A stretch of DNA of 64,000 nt from an uncultured Halobacteriovorax sp. GTDB lineage: Bacteria; Bdellovibrionota; Bacteriovoracia; Bacteriovoracales; Bacteriovoracaceae. The notes beneath the pieces are model-generated. The model worked only from the letters and a program-made list of their open reading frames with translations. It was not told the origin of the DNA and did no database searches. Below, piece by piece: positions 43,645 through 51,584 of this stretch. Every line of letters begins with the position of its first letter. Within the stretch, counting starts at the first letter, position 1. A program made the translations under genes and the position numbers. Location: positions 62,001 to 126,000 of the forward strand of contig CAJXVS010000001.1 of assembly GCA_913061265.1 (NCBI GenBank). The letters run 5' to 3'.

Positions 43645-44241
43645 ATGTCTGAGGAAAATCAGGATAGCGGCGAAAAGAAAAAACCTAATAATAGAAATAG
43701 GAATAGAAACCGTAATCGTAATAAGAATAGAAACAAGAACAGAACCAATAGCGGCTCTACGCAAGATAGCGATAAAAAAGCCCCTAGCAATAAAAACCGA
43801 AGTAAAAAGAAGCGCCCTACTAATAACAAGCGCCGCTATAAATTAACCAAAGATGAATCAATCTACGTAAAATACCTGACTCTTATGGAGCATCATTTGA
43901 GTGCTAGAAAGAAGTACTTTGCTTTATTTGATAGGGCCGATCCGCAACAAAAGGCCAAGCTAGAGAGAAATTTTACTGGGTCTATGGCCAAGGTCAGAGA
44001 GTTTGAAGAAGCTCTTTCTGAAGAAGACCTAGCCGCTTTTAAGGCCAAGGTTAATGGTCTTAAGAACGATTCTACTTACAGTGAAAATCATGAAATAGCT
44101 TTTGATGCTGAGCCTGTCTCTTTTGATTCAGGAGCGGCTGAGCCTCATTATTTAGAGACTCAGAAAAATTCGAATTTTAGTGAAGATGTTGAAGAGAGTG
44201 TAGGCTCTATGGAAGACTACCTCTCTTATAAAGGTGTTTAG
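43645..44241 (+). CDS. Asn/Arg-rich basic protein of unknown function
   Basis: A 198-residue protein. Residues 1 to about 67 are low-complexity and strongly basic, mainly alternating Asn and Arg (NRNRNRNKNRNKNRT) then Lys-rich. A helical central part (about 68-140, VKYLTLMEHHLSARKKYFALFDRAD) and an acidic C-terminal tail with DYLSYKGV follow. No signal peptide. The basic Asn/Arg tail could bind RNA; this is only inference. The GGCAGGAGA site upstream of the ATG is good. The stop shares TTAG with the stop of the convergent XRE regulator gene. I do not recognise the family. Confidence 0.7.
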   Translation: MSEENQDSGEKKKPNNRNRNRNRNRNKNRNKNRTNSGSTQDSDKKAPSNKNRSKKKRPTNNKRRYKLTKDESIYVKYLTLMEHHLSARKKYFALFDRADPQQKAKLERNFTGSMAKVREFEEALSEEDLAAFKAKVNGLKNDSTYSENHEIAFDAEPVSFDSGAAEPHYLETQKNSNFSEDVEESVGSMEDYLSYKGV

Positions 44242-44543
44242 ACTGTAACTGGAGCTGTGATGCCTTCTTTGGCAGCAGACTCTAGGAAGTTGTTTAAAGT
44301 GCTTTCTTGATCTCTTAAGATGGCGGCTTTAAGCTCAGTTGGCTGAATGTCTAAGACTTCGCTAACTCTTCTAAGCATCTTCAGCGGAACATTACAGAGT
44401 GCTCTTTCAACGTTTGAAATAAACTGTCCATTCTTATACCCAAGCAAATGTGAAAGCTCAGATTGTGAATATCCCTTAGGGTGTGAAGTTCTTCTATCTC
44501 TTATTAATTTTGCGATATTTTCAAAGCAACGATTACCTGTCAT
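44238..44543 (-). CDS. XRE-family helix-turn-helix regulator
   Basis: A 101-residue DNA-binding protein. A Cro/C1-type helix-turn-helix spans about residues 8-65 (YSQSELSHLLGYKNGQFISNVERA then LRRVSEVLDI), with the pattern expected of the five-helix domain. The C-terminal tail is short and helical; no ligand-binding domain. AGGAGG precedes the ATG. The 108-bp upstream gap leads to the exonuclease III gene on the other strand. Its targets are unknown; autoregulation is typical of this group. It overlaps the convergent Asn/Arg-rich gene by 4 bp. Confidence 0.88.
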   Translation of the reverse strand: MTGNRCFENIAKLIRDRRTSHPKGYSQSELSHLLGYKNGQFISNVERALCNVPLKMLRRVSEVLDIQPTELKAAILRDQESTLNNFLESAAKEGITAPVTV

Positions 44544-44651
44544 GATTCCTCCTGTAACAAGATGTCTCTAAAAGTATTTTAAAATTTTATGAGGGCGAAG
44601 TCCCATGAAGATTTCTTTACAAATAACCTACATTTACAACGCGGAGCAAAG

Positions 44652-45437
44652 ATGGCGAAATTTAAGATAATGAGTTGGAACGTAAACGGTATCAGGGCCT
44701 GTACAAGGCATGGCTTCCTAGAATGGCTACAAACAGAAAAGCCCGACGTTATTGGTCTTCAAGAGACAAAGGCCCATATAGAGCAGCTAGAGGAGGAAGT
44801 TCTTTCCCCTAATGGTTATGAGAGTTACTACTTCTCTGGAGTCCGTAAGGGCTACTCTGGAGTGGCTTTTTATATTAAGAAGAAGTTCCCAATCGTAAAA
44901 GTCACTAATGGACTTGGAAAGAAGATCTTCGATGATGAAGGTAGAACTCAAATCTTAGAGAGTGAAGACTTTATTTTAATCAACGGCTATTACCCTAATG
45001 GTGGACGTGATCATTCAAGAGTAGATTTTAAATTAGATTTCTCTAGGGCCATGCTTAAGAAGGCCTTGGCCTTAAAAAAGAAAACCGGCAAAGAGATCAT
45101 CTTAACCGGTGACTTTAATACCGCTCATCATGAAATAGATTTAAAGAATCCAAAATCTAATAAGAAATCCACAGGCTTTCTCCCCCATGAAAGGGTTTTT
45201 CTCGATGAACTCTTAGAAGCAGGCTTTGTTGATATCTTTAGAGAAACTCATAAGGACGAGCCAGAACATTATACTTGGTGGACCTATAGGATGAATTGTA
45301 GAGAGAAGAATGTAGGCTGGCGTATTGATTATGTTTACGTCACTGAAGGGCTGCGAGATAAAGTAAAGAAATCTTTTCACCGCCCTGAAGTAAAAGGATC
45401 TGATCATTGTCCTATTGGTATTGAACTAAAATTCTAA
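44652..45437 (+). CDS. xth: exodeoxyribonuclease III
   Basis: AP endonuclease and 3'-5' exonuclease of base-excision repair, 261 residues. Catalytic motifs: MSWNVNGIRA, GLQETKA (metal Glu), YYPNGGRDHSR (Tyr), TGDFNTAH (Asp/Asn pair) and GSDHCPIGI (Asp/His). The start is placed at the ATG preceded by GCGGAGC; the open frame extends 21 codons further upstream but the additional N-terminal part is not conserved in the family. The stop shares CTAA with the stop of the convergent amidohydrolase gene. Confidence 0.95.
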   Translation: MAKFKIMSWNVNGIRACTRHGFLEWLQTEKPDVIGLQETKAHIEQLEEEVLSPNGYESYYFSGVRKGYSGVAFYIKKKFPIVKVTNGLGKKIFDDEGRTQILESEDFILINGYYPNGGRDHSRVDFKLDFSRAMLKKALALKKKTGKEIILTGDFNTAHHEIDLKNPKSNKKSTGFLPHERVFLDELLEAGFVDIFRETHKDEPEHYTWWTYRMNCREKNVGWRIDYVYVTEGLRDKVKKSFHRPEVKGSDHCPIGIELKF

Positions 45438-46750
45438 TTATTTTGATAAACGGACTCTCCGTTTAAGAAAGTCTGGGAGACAAGCTCTCCTAGGTTTTCT
45501 CGATTACCTCTTAGCATTCTTTTAAGAACGTCTTCAGCCTTATCTTCTTTCTTAAGAGAAGGTTTTTCTAAAATAATAAAATGGGCCAGTTTATTCTTTT
45601 GAAAGTTTCCACGAGTCTTTGATAACTGAAGAAGCTCTGCTCCTGCTTGAGTGGCCCTGTAAAGGGCTTTTGTATAGGTTGCCCCAGAGACTTTCTTCGT
45701 TTTGTTTTGAGTAACAAAAGACTTTATCACATCAAGCATTGAGAGGAAGGGTCCTCCTCCAATATCAGTGGCCAAGGCCCAGCGGACGCCAGCTTTTTCA
45801 ACCTTCTTAAAGTCAAAGAGTCCCGAACCTAGGCCCAGGTCCTTAACGGGAGCATTTGAAGTAGGGCAATGAGCAACGGCAGTCTTTGATTTTGAAAGCA
45901 TTGTAAGTTCATCTTTACTTAGATGAATTCCGTGCCCCATGATTGTTCGAGGACCTAGCAATCCACATTTTTTATAAATTTCAGTATAAGACTTAACTTT
46001 CTCGAACCCCTTATGCTCCTTATATAACCCTAGGACATAGTTGATTTCATTTTTAGTTTCACTAAGATGGGTTTGAATAAAGCTTTTATTTTTCTTAGCA
46101 ACCTGACTTCCCTCGGTCATCACTTCAGGATGAGTTGTGGGTGCAAACCTTGGGGTCATGGCATATTTCTTTAAGTATTTATTTGATTTAGATTTGATAA
46201 GCTTTAAGGCCTGCGACTTCGTTTGAGTAAGATACTTTGGAGAATTCATCGTCATGAGCACATTGCCAACAATATAATCACCCTTAAATTCTTTTAGCGC
46301 CCAGTCAACTGAGTGACCATGAATGGAAGCATAACAAGCTCCCCCAATAGTTCCGGCCTTAAGAAGGTCATTTGAAAAGGTCTTGGCCTTTTTCTTCGTA
46401 AAGTCTAAAGACTTAAACTTAGCTTCGTGAGGCCATGTGTACTCAGAGAGCCATTTTAAGAGGCTATCCTTTGGCATGGTTCGCACTTCATCTTGAACCC
46501 AATGAAAATGCATATCATAAAACCCAGGAGAGATGATTCCACCCGGAAATTCGCAAACCTCAATATCAGGCTTTTGCCCATAGAGTGCTAGGGCCTCTTT
46601 TTCCTTCCCAATAAAACACCATTTATAGCTTCCATCGCTGCGGAGGCGCGCGACGAGTGCCCCTTGCCTGACCCAACTGCAGGTTTTATCATTAAGGGGA
46701 TTTAAATAATCTGCCAAAAATATTTTATATTGGGCACGAGCCAAATTCAT
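45434..46750 (-). CDS. amidohydrolase (guanine/cytosine deaminase-like superfamily)
   Basis: Metal-dependent hydrolase, 438 residues. Metal and catalytic motifs in order: FYDMHFHW (HxH), THLSETKNE (His), MGHGIHLS (His), VAHCPTSNAPV and ATDIGGGP (Asp). This order fits guanine deaminase and related aminohydrolases. I start at the ATG opening MNLARAQYKIFL; the open frame extends 51 codons further into the divergent nfeD gene, where the sequence does not resemble the family. GGAG directly abuts this ATG, so the exact start is uncertain. Substrate unknown. The stop shares CTAA with xth. Confidence 0.82.
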   Translation of the reverse strand: MNLARAQYKIFLADYLNPLNDKTCSWVRQGALVARLRSDGSYKWCFIGKEKEALALYGQKPDIEVCEFPGGIISPGFYDMHFHWVQDEVRTMPKDSLLKWLSEYTWPHEAKFKSLDFTKKKAKTFSNDLLKAGTIGGACYASIHGHSVDWALKEFKGDYIVGNVLMTMNSPKYLTQTKSQALKLIKSKSNKYLKKYAMTPRFAPTTHPEVMTEGSQVAKKNKSFIQTHLSETKNEINYVLGLYKEHKGFEKVKSYTEIYKKCGLLGPRTIMGHGIHLSKDELTMLSKSKTAVAHCPTSNAPVKDLGLGSGLFDFKKVEKAGVRWALATDIGGGPFLSMLDVIKSFVTQNKTKKVSGATYTKALYRATQAGAELLQLSKTRGNFQKNKLAHFIILEKPSLKKEDKAEDVLKRMLRGNRENLGELVSQTFLNGESVYQNN

Positions 46751-46763
46751 CTCCAGGATGCTT

Positions 46764-48077
46764 ATGTTTTTAAAGAGTCTATTATTATTGCCTTTAATTT
46801 CTCTCTTTGTCCTCTCTTTTGCAGAGGCTGAAGAAGTTCCTACAACGCTTAACGTCGATAAGGTCCTGACCTTAACTATTGAAAGCACCATAAACCCGGC
46901 CACCTTGAACTATATTAAAACAGGATTTAAGCGCGCTGCTTCTGAGAAGTTTGATCTGATCAATATTGAGATCAACACTCCAGGTGGGCTTGTTTCAACC
47001 ACAAAAGATATCTTATCGGTTTTTGGAAGAAGTGAGATTCCTGTTGTTGTTTGGGTAAAACCAGAAGGGGCCAGCGCAACAAGTGCAGGGGCCATTATAG
47101 CCAGTGGTGCTCACCTCCTTTTTATGTCTGATGGCACTAATATTGGCGCGGCGACTCCTATCAATAACGACGGGGATATAAAATCAAAGGATGTTAGAAG
47201 AAAGGCCATCAATGATCTTGTGGCCCTTATTCAAAGCTTAAGTGAATCTAAGGGCAGAAACCCAAAACATTTTGGCTCTATGATTGAAGATGCCTCTAGC
47301 TATAAAGCTAAAGAAGCAAAGCTTAAGAACTTAGCTAATGCCATCGTCAATAATAGAAGAGAATTTAAAGAGGCCATTGATGGTCAGGTTATAAAGATTA
47401 AGGGAAAGCATTTTAAGATCAAGGCCAATTCTCTCGAGTGGAAAGATCAAAATTGGGATATGGGTCAAGAGCTTCTCAATATCTTCTCTAACCCTTCTCT
47501 TGCCTATATTCTCTTTCTCATAGGGGCCGCCCTTATTTATTTTGAGCTTCAAGCACCTGGGGGACTTATTGCAGGAAGTATTGGAGCTGTTTGCTTAGTC
47601 GTCGCAGGGATTGGTTTTCAAGTCCTCCCTTTAAACTTAGGCGCACTAGGATTGATCGTTCTCAGTTTTGTGCTTTTTGTTGTAGAAATTTATATTACCA
47701 GCTATGGGCTTATCTCCATTGCTGGAATCATTGCTCTCATCTTTGGTTCTATGTTCTTGTATAGAACCGATAACTCTTATTTAAGCTTAAGCACCTCTTT
47801 GATTGTCTCTACTGTGGGCGGAATTGGCGGTTTTATCGCCTTTGTTGGTTGGTATATCTTTAAAGATCATAAGAATATAGGCAGCGGTCGTTTTAATCAG
47901 TTAAAAGGAAAGAAGGCTTTGATAGTTGAGGCCCTAGACTCTGAGGGGAAAGATTATCTCTACTCCGTTAAAGTCGGTGGAGAATTTTGGAAGGCCTCAA
48001 GTAAGGTTGAACTAGAATTAGAAGGTCATTACGAGATTAAGAGTCAAGATACCAGTAGCATGCTGCTCATCATCTAG
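46764..48077 (+). CDS. NfeD family membrane-bound serine protease-like protein
   Basis: A 437-residue membrane protein. Signal peptide at the N-terminus (MFLKSLLLLPLISLFVLSFA), a ClpP-like serine protease domain (about 35-230) with INTPGGLVSTT, ASATSAGAIIASGA (catalytic Ser) and GTNIGAATPI, then several membrane helices (about 250-365) and the C-terminal NfeD beta-barrel domain (about 375-437). This is the long NfeD form that acts with stomatin-like slipins, here found three genes away. I chose this ATG because AGGA lies 5 bp upstream; an ATG 6 bp earlier lacks spacing. Confidence 0.9.
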   Translation: MFLKSLLLLPLISLFVLSFAEAEEVPTTLNVDKVLTLTIESTINPATLNYIKTGFKRAASEKFDLINIEINTPGGLVSTTKDILSVFGRSEIPVVVWVKPEGASATSAGAIIASGAHLLFMSDGTNIGAATPINNDGDIKSKDVRRKAINDLVALIQSLSESKGRNPKHFGSMIEDASSYKAKEAKLKNLANAIVNNRREFKEAIDGQVIKIKGKHFKIKANSLEWKDQNWDMGQELLNIFSNPSLAYILFLIGAALIYFELQAPGGLIAGSIGAVCLVVAGIGFQVLPLNLGALGLIVLSFVLFVVEIYITSYGLISIAGIIALIFGSMFLYRTDNSYLSLSTSLIVSTVGGIGGFIAFVGWYIFKDHKNIGSGRFNQLKGKKALIVEALDSEGKDYLYSVKVGGEFWKASSKVELELEGHYEIKSQDTSSMLLII

Positions 48078-49525
48078 AACTTTAATGAATACTGAACCCA
48101 TCCTGCAGTGGCCTTATGATTATTAAAATCATCATGAGTTAGTTTTATGCTAATCTTAGAATTATCTTTAAATGCTTTTCGAGAGTGTCCTATTGAAACT
48201 CCCGCGCCATCTTTATTCGTCCTCATTCCTACATCAACATATTGAGTCTTAGTCTCTCTATCACTGATCACCCAAGTGCCGCCATATTGACCATCCTGTC
48301 CGGCAACCACTCTGCCATCAACAAGAAGACCTGTATCGTAAACATTAAATTGCAAAGGAACTCCAACCCGGGCCATGCCCTGTTCATTCACGCTAAGACC
48401 CACGAGTTCATTGTTCTTATCATCTCGCAACTGCATGGCCGCTGTAGCCGCTCCATCTCTTTGAACAATTTGACTTGAAATGGCAAAGCTATCAAAATCT
48501 GTTCTTCCTTGGAGCCTAACAGTAGAAGTGGCGTCCACATCTAATTTTAAAAAATCTTTACGGTCTTTACTCGACAACTCCACTTCGGCCATCTGTTTGT
48601 CGCTAGACACCTCTGTCCCGGCCCTTAGAGTTGCGGACTCAAAGTGAGAGATTCCCTTTAATCCTATTAAGGTAACCTTCTTAGGAATAAAACTATCATC
48701 TTCAGTTTCTATTCCATAGTCTACAGTGAGTTCATCTTCTGGCACTAAAGTGTTTTCCTTTCCTTTTTTAACAACAGCATTACTTTTAATAGTTTTAGAT
48801 GGAGAAATTATTTTATCAAATTGCTCTTTCTTGGTTAGTAGTTTTTTTCTTAAAACGACTTCACTATGCCTATAGTAACTAACTGAAGCGAGGCCACTCC
48901 CGTTAGTAACTACCTTTACTACCACATCTTGATGGGGAGGTTTTGCCTTTAGGTAGTATGTCTTCTTTACTCCTGCTTCAGTGAAGTGAATCTGAGAAAT
49001 ATTCTTGAAGTTTACTTCTTCTGTAAAAAGCATGACATGGTTATTTAGGTCTAAGTTTTTATTCTTAGGAAATAGACCTTGAAAGCCATAGTCCATTTTT
49101 TTACAGCCTCCCGCAGATCCATTAAGAGCTCCTTGCCTATTCTCAGCTTGTGTAAAGTAAAAGAGCCCCTCTAGAGCATCAATCTCGTTATACACTGAAG
49201 AAGGTGTCCCTCTTGGTAGAGTCTTCTTTTGTTCCTGAAGGATTTTATTTACCTGCTCAGTGAGAAGCAGCAAGTTAGGGCAACCCACACAAACACTTCC
49301 TAGGTCGATCTCTTCTCTTCTTTTATCTTCTAAGAACTGAAGGTATTCGGGACTACCTTTATAAGCGGTTGTTCTAGAGTTCACTTCTTTGTACGCTTTG
49401 ACGGCTTGCTTCAAAAAGGCTTTTTTATCTTCCATAGGGTTCATTGATCCAAGGCGTTCGATTTCACCAGCATTAGAAATACTTGACAAAAACACTATCA
49501 ATATAAAGCTTATAAGAACTCTCAC
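48074..49525 (-). CDS. exported beta-rich protein of unknown function
   Basis: A 483-residue exported protein. Signal peptide (1-19, ending SNA/G), helical N-terminal part with a Cys pair motif SVCVGCPNLLLL (about 75-87) and GGCKK, then a long beta-rich C-terminal half (about 190-483) ending VQYSLKF, which may be an outer-membrane barrel or beta sandwich. No domain recognised. The stop shares CTAG with the stop of nfeD, and the gene lies between nfeD and slipin on the opposite strand, interrupting the usual order. Function unknown. Confidence 0.65.
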   Translation of the reverse strand: MRVLISFILIVFLSSISNAGEIERLGSMNPMEDKKAFLKQAVKAYKEVNSRTTAYKGSPEYLQFLEDKRREEIDLGSVCVGCPNLLLLTEQVNKILQEQKKTLPRGTPSSVYNEIDALEGLFYFTQAENRQGALNGSAGGCKKMDYGFQGLFPKNKNLDLNNHVMLFTEEVNFKNISQIHFTEAGVKKTYYLKAKPPHQDVVVKVVTNGSGLASVSYYRHSEVVLRKKLLTKKEQFDKIISPSKTIKSNAVVKKGKENTLVPEDELTVDYGIETEDDSFIPKKVTLIGLKGISHFESATLRAGTEVSSDKQMAEVELSSKDRKDFLKLDVDATSTVRLQGRTDFDSFAISSQIVQRDGAATAAMQLRDDKNNELVGLSVNEQGMARVGVPLQFNVYDTGLLVDGRVVAGQDGQYGGTWVISDRETKTQYVDVGMRTNKDGAGVSIGHSRKAFKDNSKISIKLTHDDFNNHKATAGWVQYSLKF

Positions 49526-49623
49526 CCCATCTTTTCGGTCTAAAAAGGTTCCCCCTTGAATTGTATAACCAGAGTAAAACCGTTAAGCTTTGGCAATAAA
49601 TATTAGATTTTACGGAGGAAACA

Positions 49624-50361
49624 ATGACTTTTATTCCCTTTATATTCATTGCACTTATATTAATCTTTAACAGTTTAAAGATCCTATCAGAATACGAAAG
49701 AGGTGTTGTCTTTCGCCTTGGGCGCTTTACTGGAGTCAGAGGACCTGGTCTTATTGTTCTCATCCCTGGCTTAGAGAAAATGAGGCGTGTTGATTTAAGA
49801 ACTGTCACTATGGACATTCCTAGCCAAGATATTATCTCAAAAGATAATGTGACTCTTAAGGTTAATGGTGTTGTTTATTTTAGAGTGAACAACCCAGAGA
49901 ATGCCATCATCGCCGTTGAAGACTATATTCAGGCCACCAATCAAATCTCTCAAACAACTCTAAGATCTGTGATTGGGCAATTTGAGCTCGATGATATCTT
50001 AAGCAAGCGAGATGAAATCAATAGTAAGCTACAAGTTATTCTTGATGATCAAACAGAGCCTTGGGGAATTAAGGTCTCAGCAGTAGAAGTTAAGGCGATT
50101 GACCTTCCTATCGAAATGCAAAGGGCCATGGCCAAGCAAGCCGAAGCAGAGCGAGACAAAAGGGCCAAGATTATTTCAGCTCAAGGTGAATTTGAAGCTT
50201 CAAAGAAATTAGCTGAAGCAGCTGCAGTCCTTGATACTCAAAAGAACGCCATTGTTTTAAGATACCTTGATACGATGAAAGAGATCTCTGGAAGTAATAA
50301 TGCTTCGACGACTTTCTTTCCTCTACCAGTTGATTTCTTAGCAACGATGATTTCAAAATAA
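49624..50361 (+). CDS. slipin (SPFH/stomatin-like membrane protein)
   Basis: A 245-residue SPFH-domain protein that forms cage-like oligomers on the inner membrane, usually working with NfeD. One N-terminal membrane segment (about 2-18), then the SPFH domain with LSEYERGVVFRLGRF, GPGLIVLIPGLEKMRRVDLR and DVTLKVNGVVYFRV-like strands, and a C-terminal coiled coil (EMQRAMAKQAEAERDKRAKIISA). The ribosome binding site ACGGAGGAAAC is excellent. The DOMON-like gene starts immediately at the base after the stop. Confidence 0.93.
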   Translation: MTFIPFIFIALILIFNSLKILSEYERGVVFRLGRFTGVRGPGLIVLIPGLEKMRRVDLRTVTMDIPSQDIISKDNVTLKVNGVVYFRVNNPENAIIAVEDYIQATNQISQTTLRSVIGQFELDDILSKRDEINSKLQVILDDQTEPWGIKVSAVEVKAIDLPIEMQRAMAKQAEAERDKRAKIISAQGEFEASKKLAEAAAVLDTQKNAIVLRYLDTMKEISGSNNASTTFFPLPVDFLATMISK

Positions 50362-50895
50362 ATGTGGAAAGAGTTAAAAGCTTTTAGTTCCCCCAAGGAA
50401 AACCTTACTCTTAGGAGTAGGGCCTGGGTGGAACTTTCTGTCTTAAAAGTAGCTTTTGAATTAATTGGTGACCTTGAGAATGTCTTAATCTCCAAGCCAG
50501 TAGACTTACCGGCCCGGGTTATTGGGTTATGGGAATCGACTTGCTTTGAGATGTTTATTAAGAATAACGAAAAAGAAGAGTACCTAGAGTTTAATTGCTC
50601 TAGTGCTAATAATTGGAATATCTTTTATTTTCCAAAAGAAAGAGCTGCCCTTAAAGAATTTACATCCATAACAAACCTTGCCTCAAGTTCGGTTCTAAAG
50701 CAGGATAAGCTCACTGTCTCTTTCTGGATTGATCTAAAAAAACTACCTATTGATTTTTGGATTGAAGGTCAAATGTCCCTAGGCCTTACTTCAGTTATCG
50801 AATCTACTTCTGGAGAACTTAGTTATTGGGCCCTCAATCATATTGATTCAAAGCCTAACTTTCATAACCCTAAGTCTTTTAATTTCTCTTTATAG
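50362..50895 (+). CDS. DOMON-like (CBM9-related) domain protein
   Basis: A 177-residue beta-sandwich protein without a signal peptide. The pattern fits the DOMON-like/CBM9-related family: LWESTCFEMFIKN near residue 60 and YWALNHIDSKPNFHNPKSF at the end, where Asp, Phe and His-Asn-Pro are typical. Such domains bind haem or sugars; a related domain sits next to murein genes in some bacteria. The ATG follows the slipin TAA with no spacer, so translation is coupled to slipin. The 3' end overlaps the convergent oxidoreductase gene by 17 bp. Confidence 0.75.
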   Translation: MWKELKAFSSPKENLTLRSRAWVELSVLKVAFELIGDLENVLISKPVDLPARVIGLWESTCFEMFIKNNEKEEYLEFNCSSANNWNIFYFPKERAALKEFTSITNLASSSVLKQDKLTVSFWIDLKKLPIDFWIEGQMSLGLTSVIESTSGELSYWALNHIDSKPNFHNPKSFNFSL

Positions 50896-51523
50896 AAGAA
50901 GATTCAATATTAAATTGAGTTTCCTCAGATCGAGATAGGGCCACCATGGTCTTAGCGATCTCTATAACTTCACTTCCTTCGTACTTTTTTAAGGGTCCTA
51001 CAAAGAGAGGTTTGAACAGCTTAAAGCCAATCATAGCGAGGGCCTCCGCTGGTCTTCTCTCGTCTCTTGTGCCAATTATAAGTGAAGGCCTAACTATATG
51101 AAGAAACTCAAGGTCTAACTTCTTGAGATCTCTCTCAAGATTCCCTTTTACTCGGCTATAAAAGAATGAAGATTCGGTTGTTGCTCCTAACGCGCTTACC
51201 ACGACAAATTGAGGAACATTATTTTTTCGCGCTAAGGTAGCGGCCTTGAGAGGAAATGCATGATCGATAAGTTCAAACTCTTTTTTACCACCAGCTTTTT
51301 TGATAGTAGTCCCTAAACAACAATAACAAGCGTCTACACGAAAAGCTTCTTCAAAATTTTCCATTTTGTTAAGAGGCGTTATGTACTCAATTATTTTTTG
51401 ATGATCAATGCCACAAGAGCGTCTTGAAATAAGATGAATACGCTCAACTTTTGTGTCCTGAAGCATTAAGTCTAACAAACGAGAGCCAACGAGTCCTGTT
51501 GACCCTAAAATTAGAACCTGCAT
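50879..51523 (-). CDS. NAD(P)-binding atypical SDR oxidoreductase
   Basis: A 214-residue Rossmann-fold protein. N-terminal VLILGSTGLVGSRLLDLML (GxxGxxG NAD(P) motif), CYCCLGTTIKKAGG, FVVVSALGATTESSFFYSRVKG (Ser and Tyr-x-x-x-Lys positions) and VRPSLIIGTRDE. It resembles HTATIP2/YtfG-like atypical short-chain dehydrogenases, often annotated as NAD(P)H-binding oxidoreductase. The substrate is unknown. GGGAG lies 10 bp upstream of the ATG. It ends inside the 3' end of the DOMON-like gene on the other strand. Confidence 0.85.
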   Translation of the reverse strand: MQVLILGSTGLVGSRLLDLMLQDTKVERIHLISRRSCGIDHQKIIEYITPLNKMENFEEAFRVDACYCCLGTTIKKAGGKKEFELIDHAFPLKAATLARKNNVPQFVVVSALGATTESSFFYSRVKGNLERDLKKLDLEFLHIVRPSLIIGTRDERRPAEALAMIGFKLFKPLFVGPLKKYEGSEVIEIAKTMVALSRSEETQFNIESSSIKRN

Positions 51524-51584
51524 TTGAGTATTCTCCCATTTACCAGTATCTTTAGTGTGAATAGATTATATTGGAGAATACCCC

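Noticed and set aside
43690-43760. The NRNRN run as a sequencing or slippage artefact
   Set aside because: The codons vary (AAT/AAC, AGA/AGG/CGT) and the frame stays open on both sides, so the run looks like real coding sequence.
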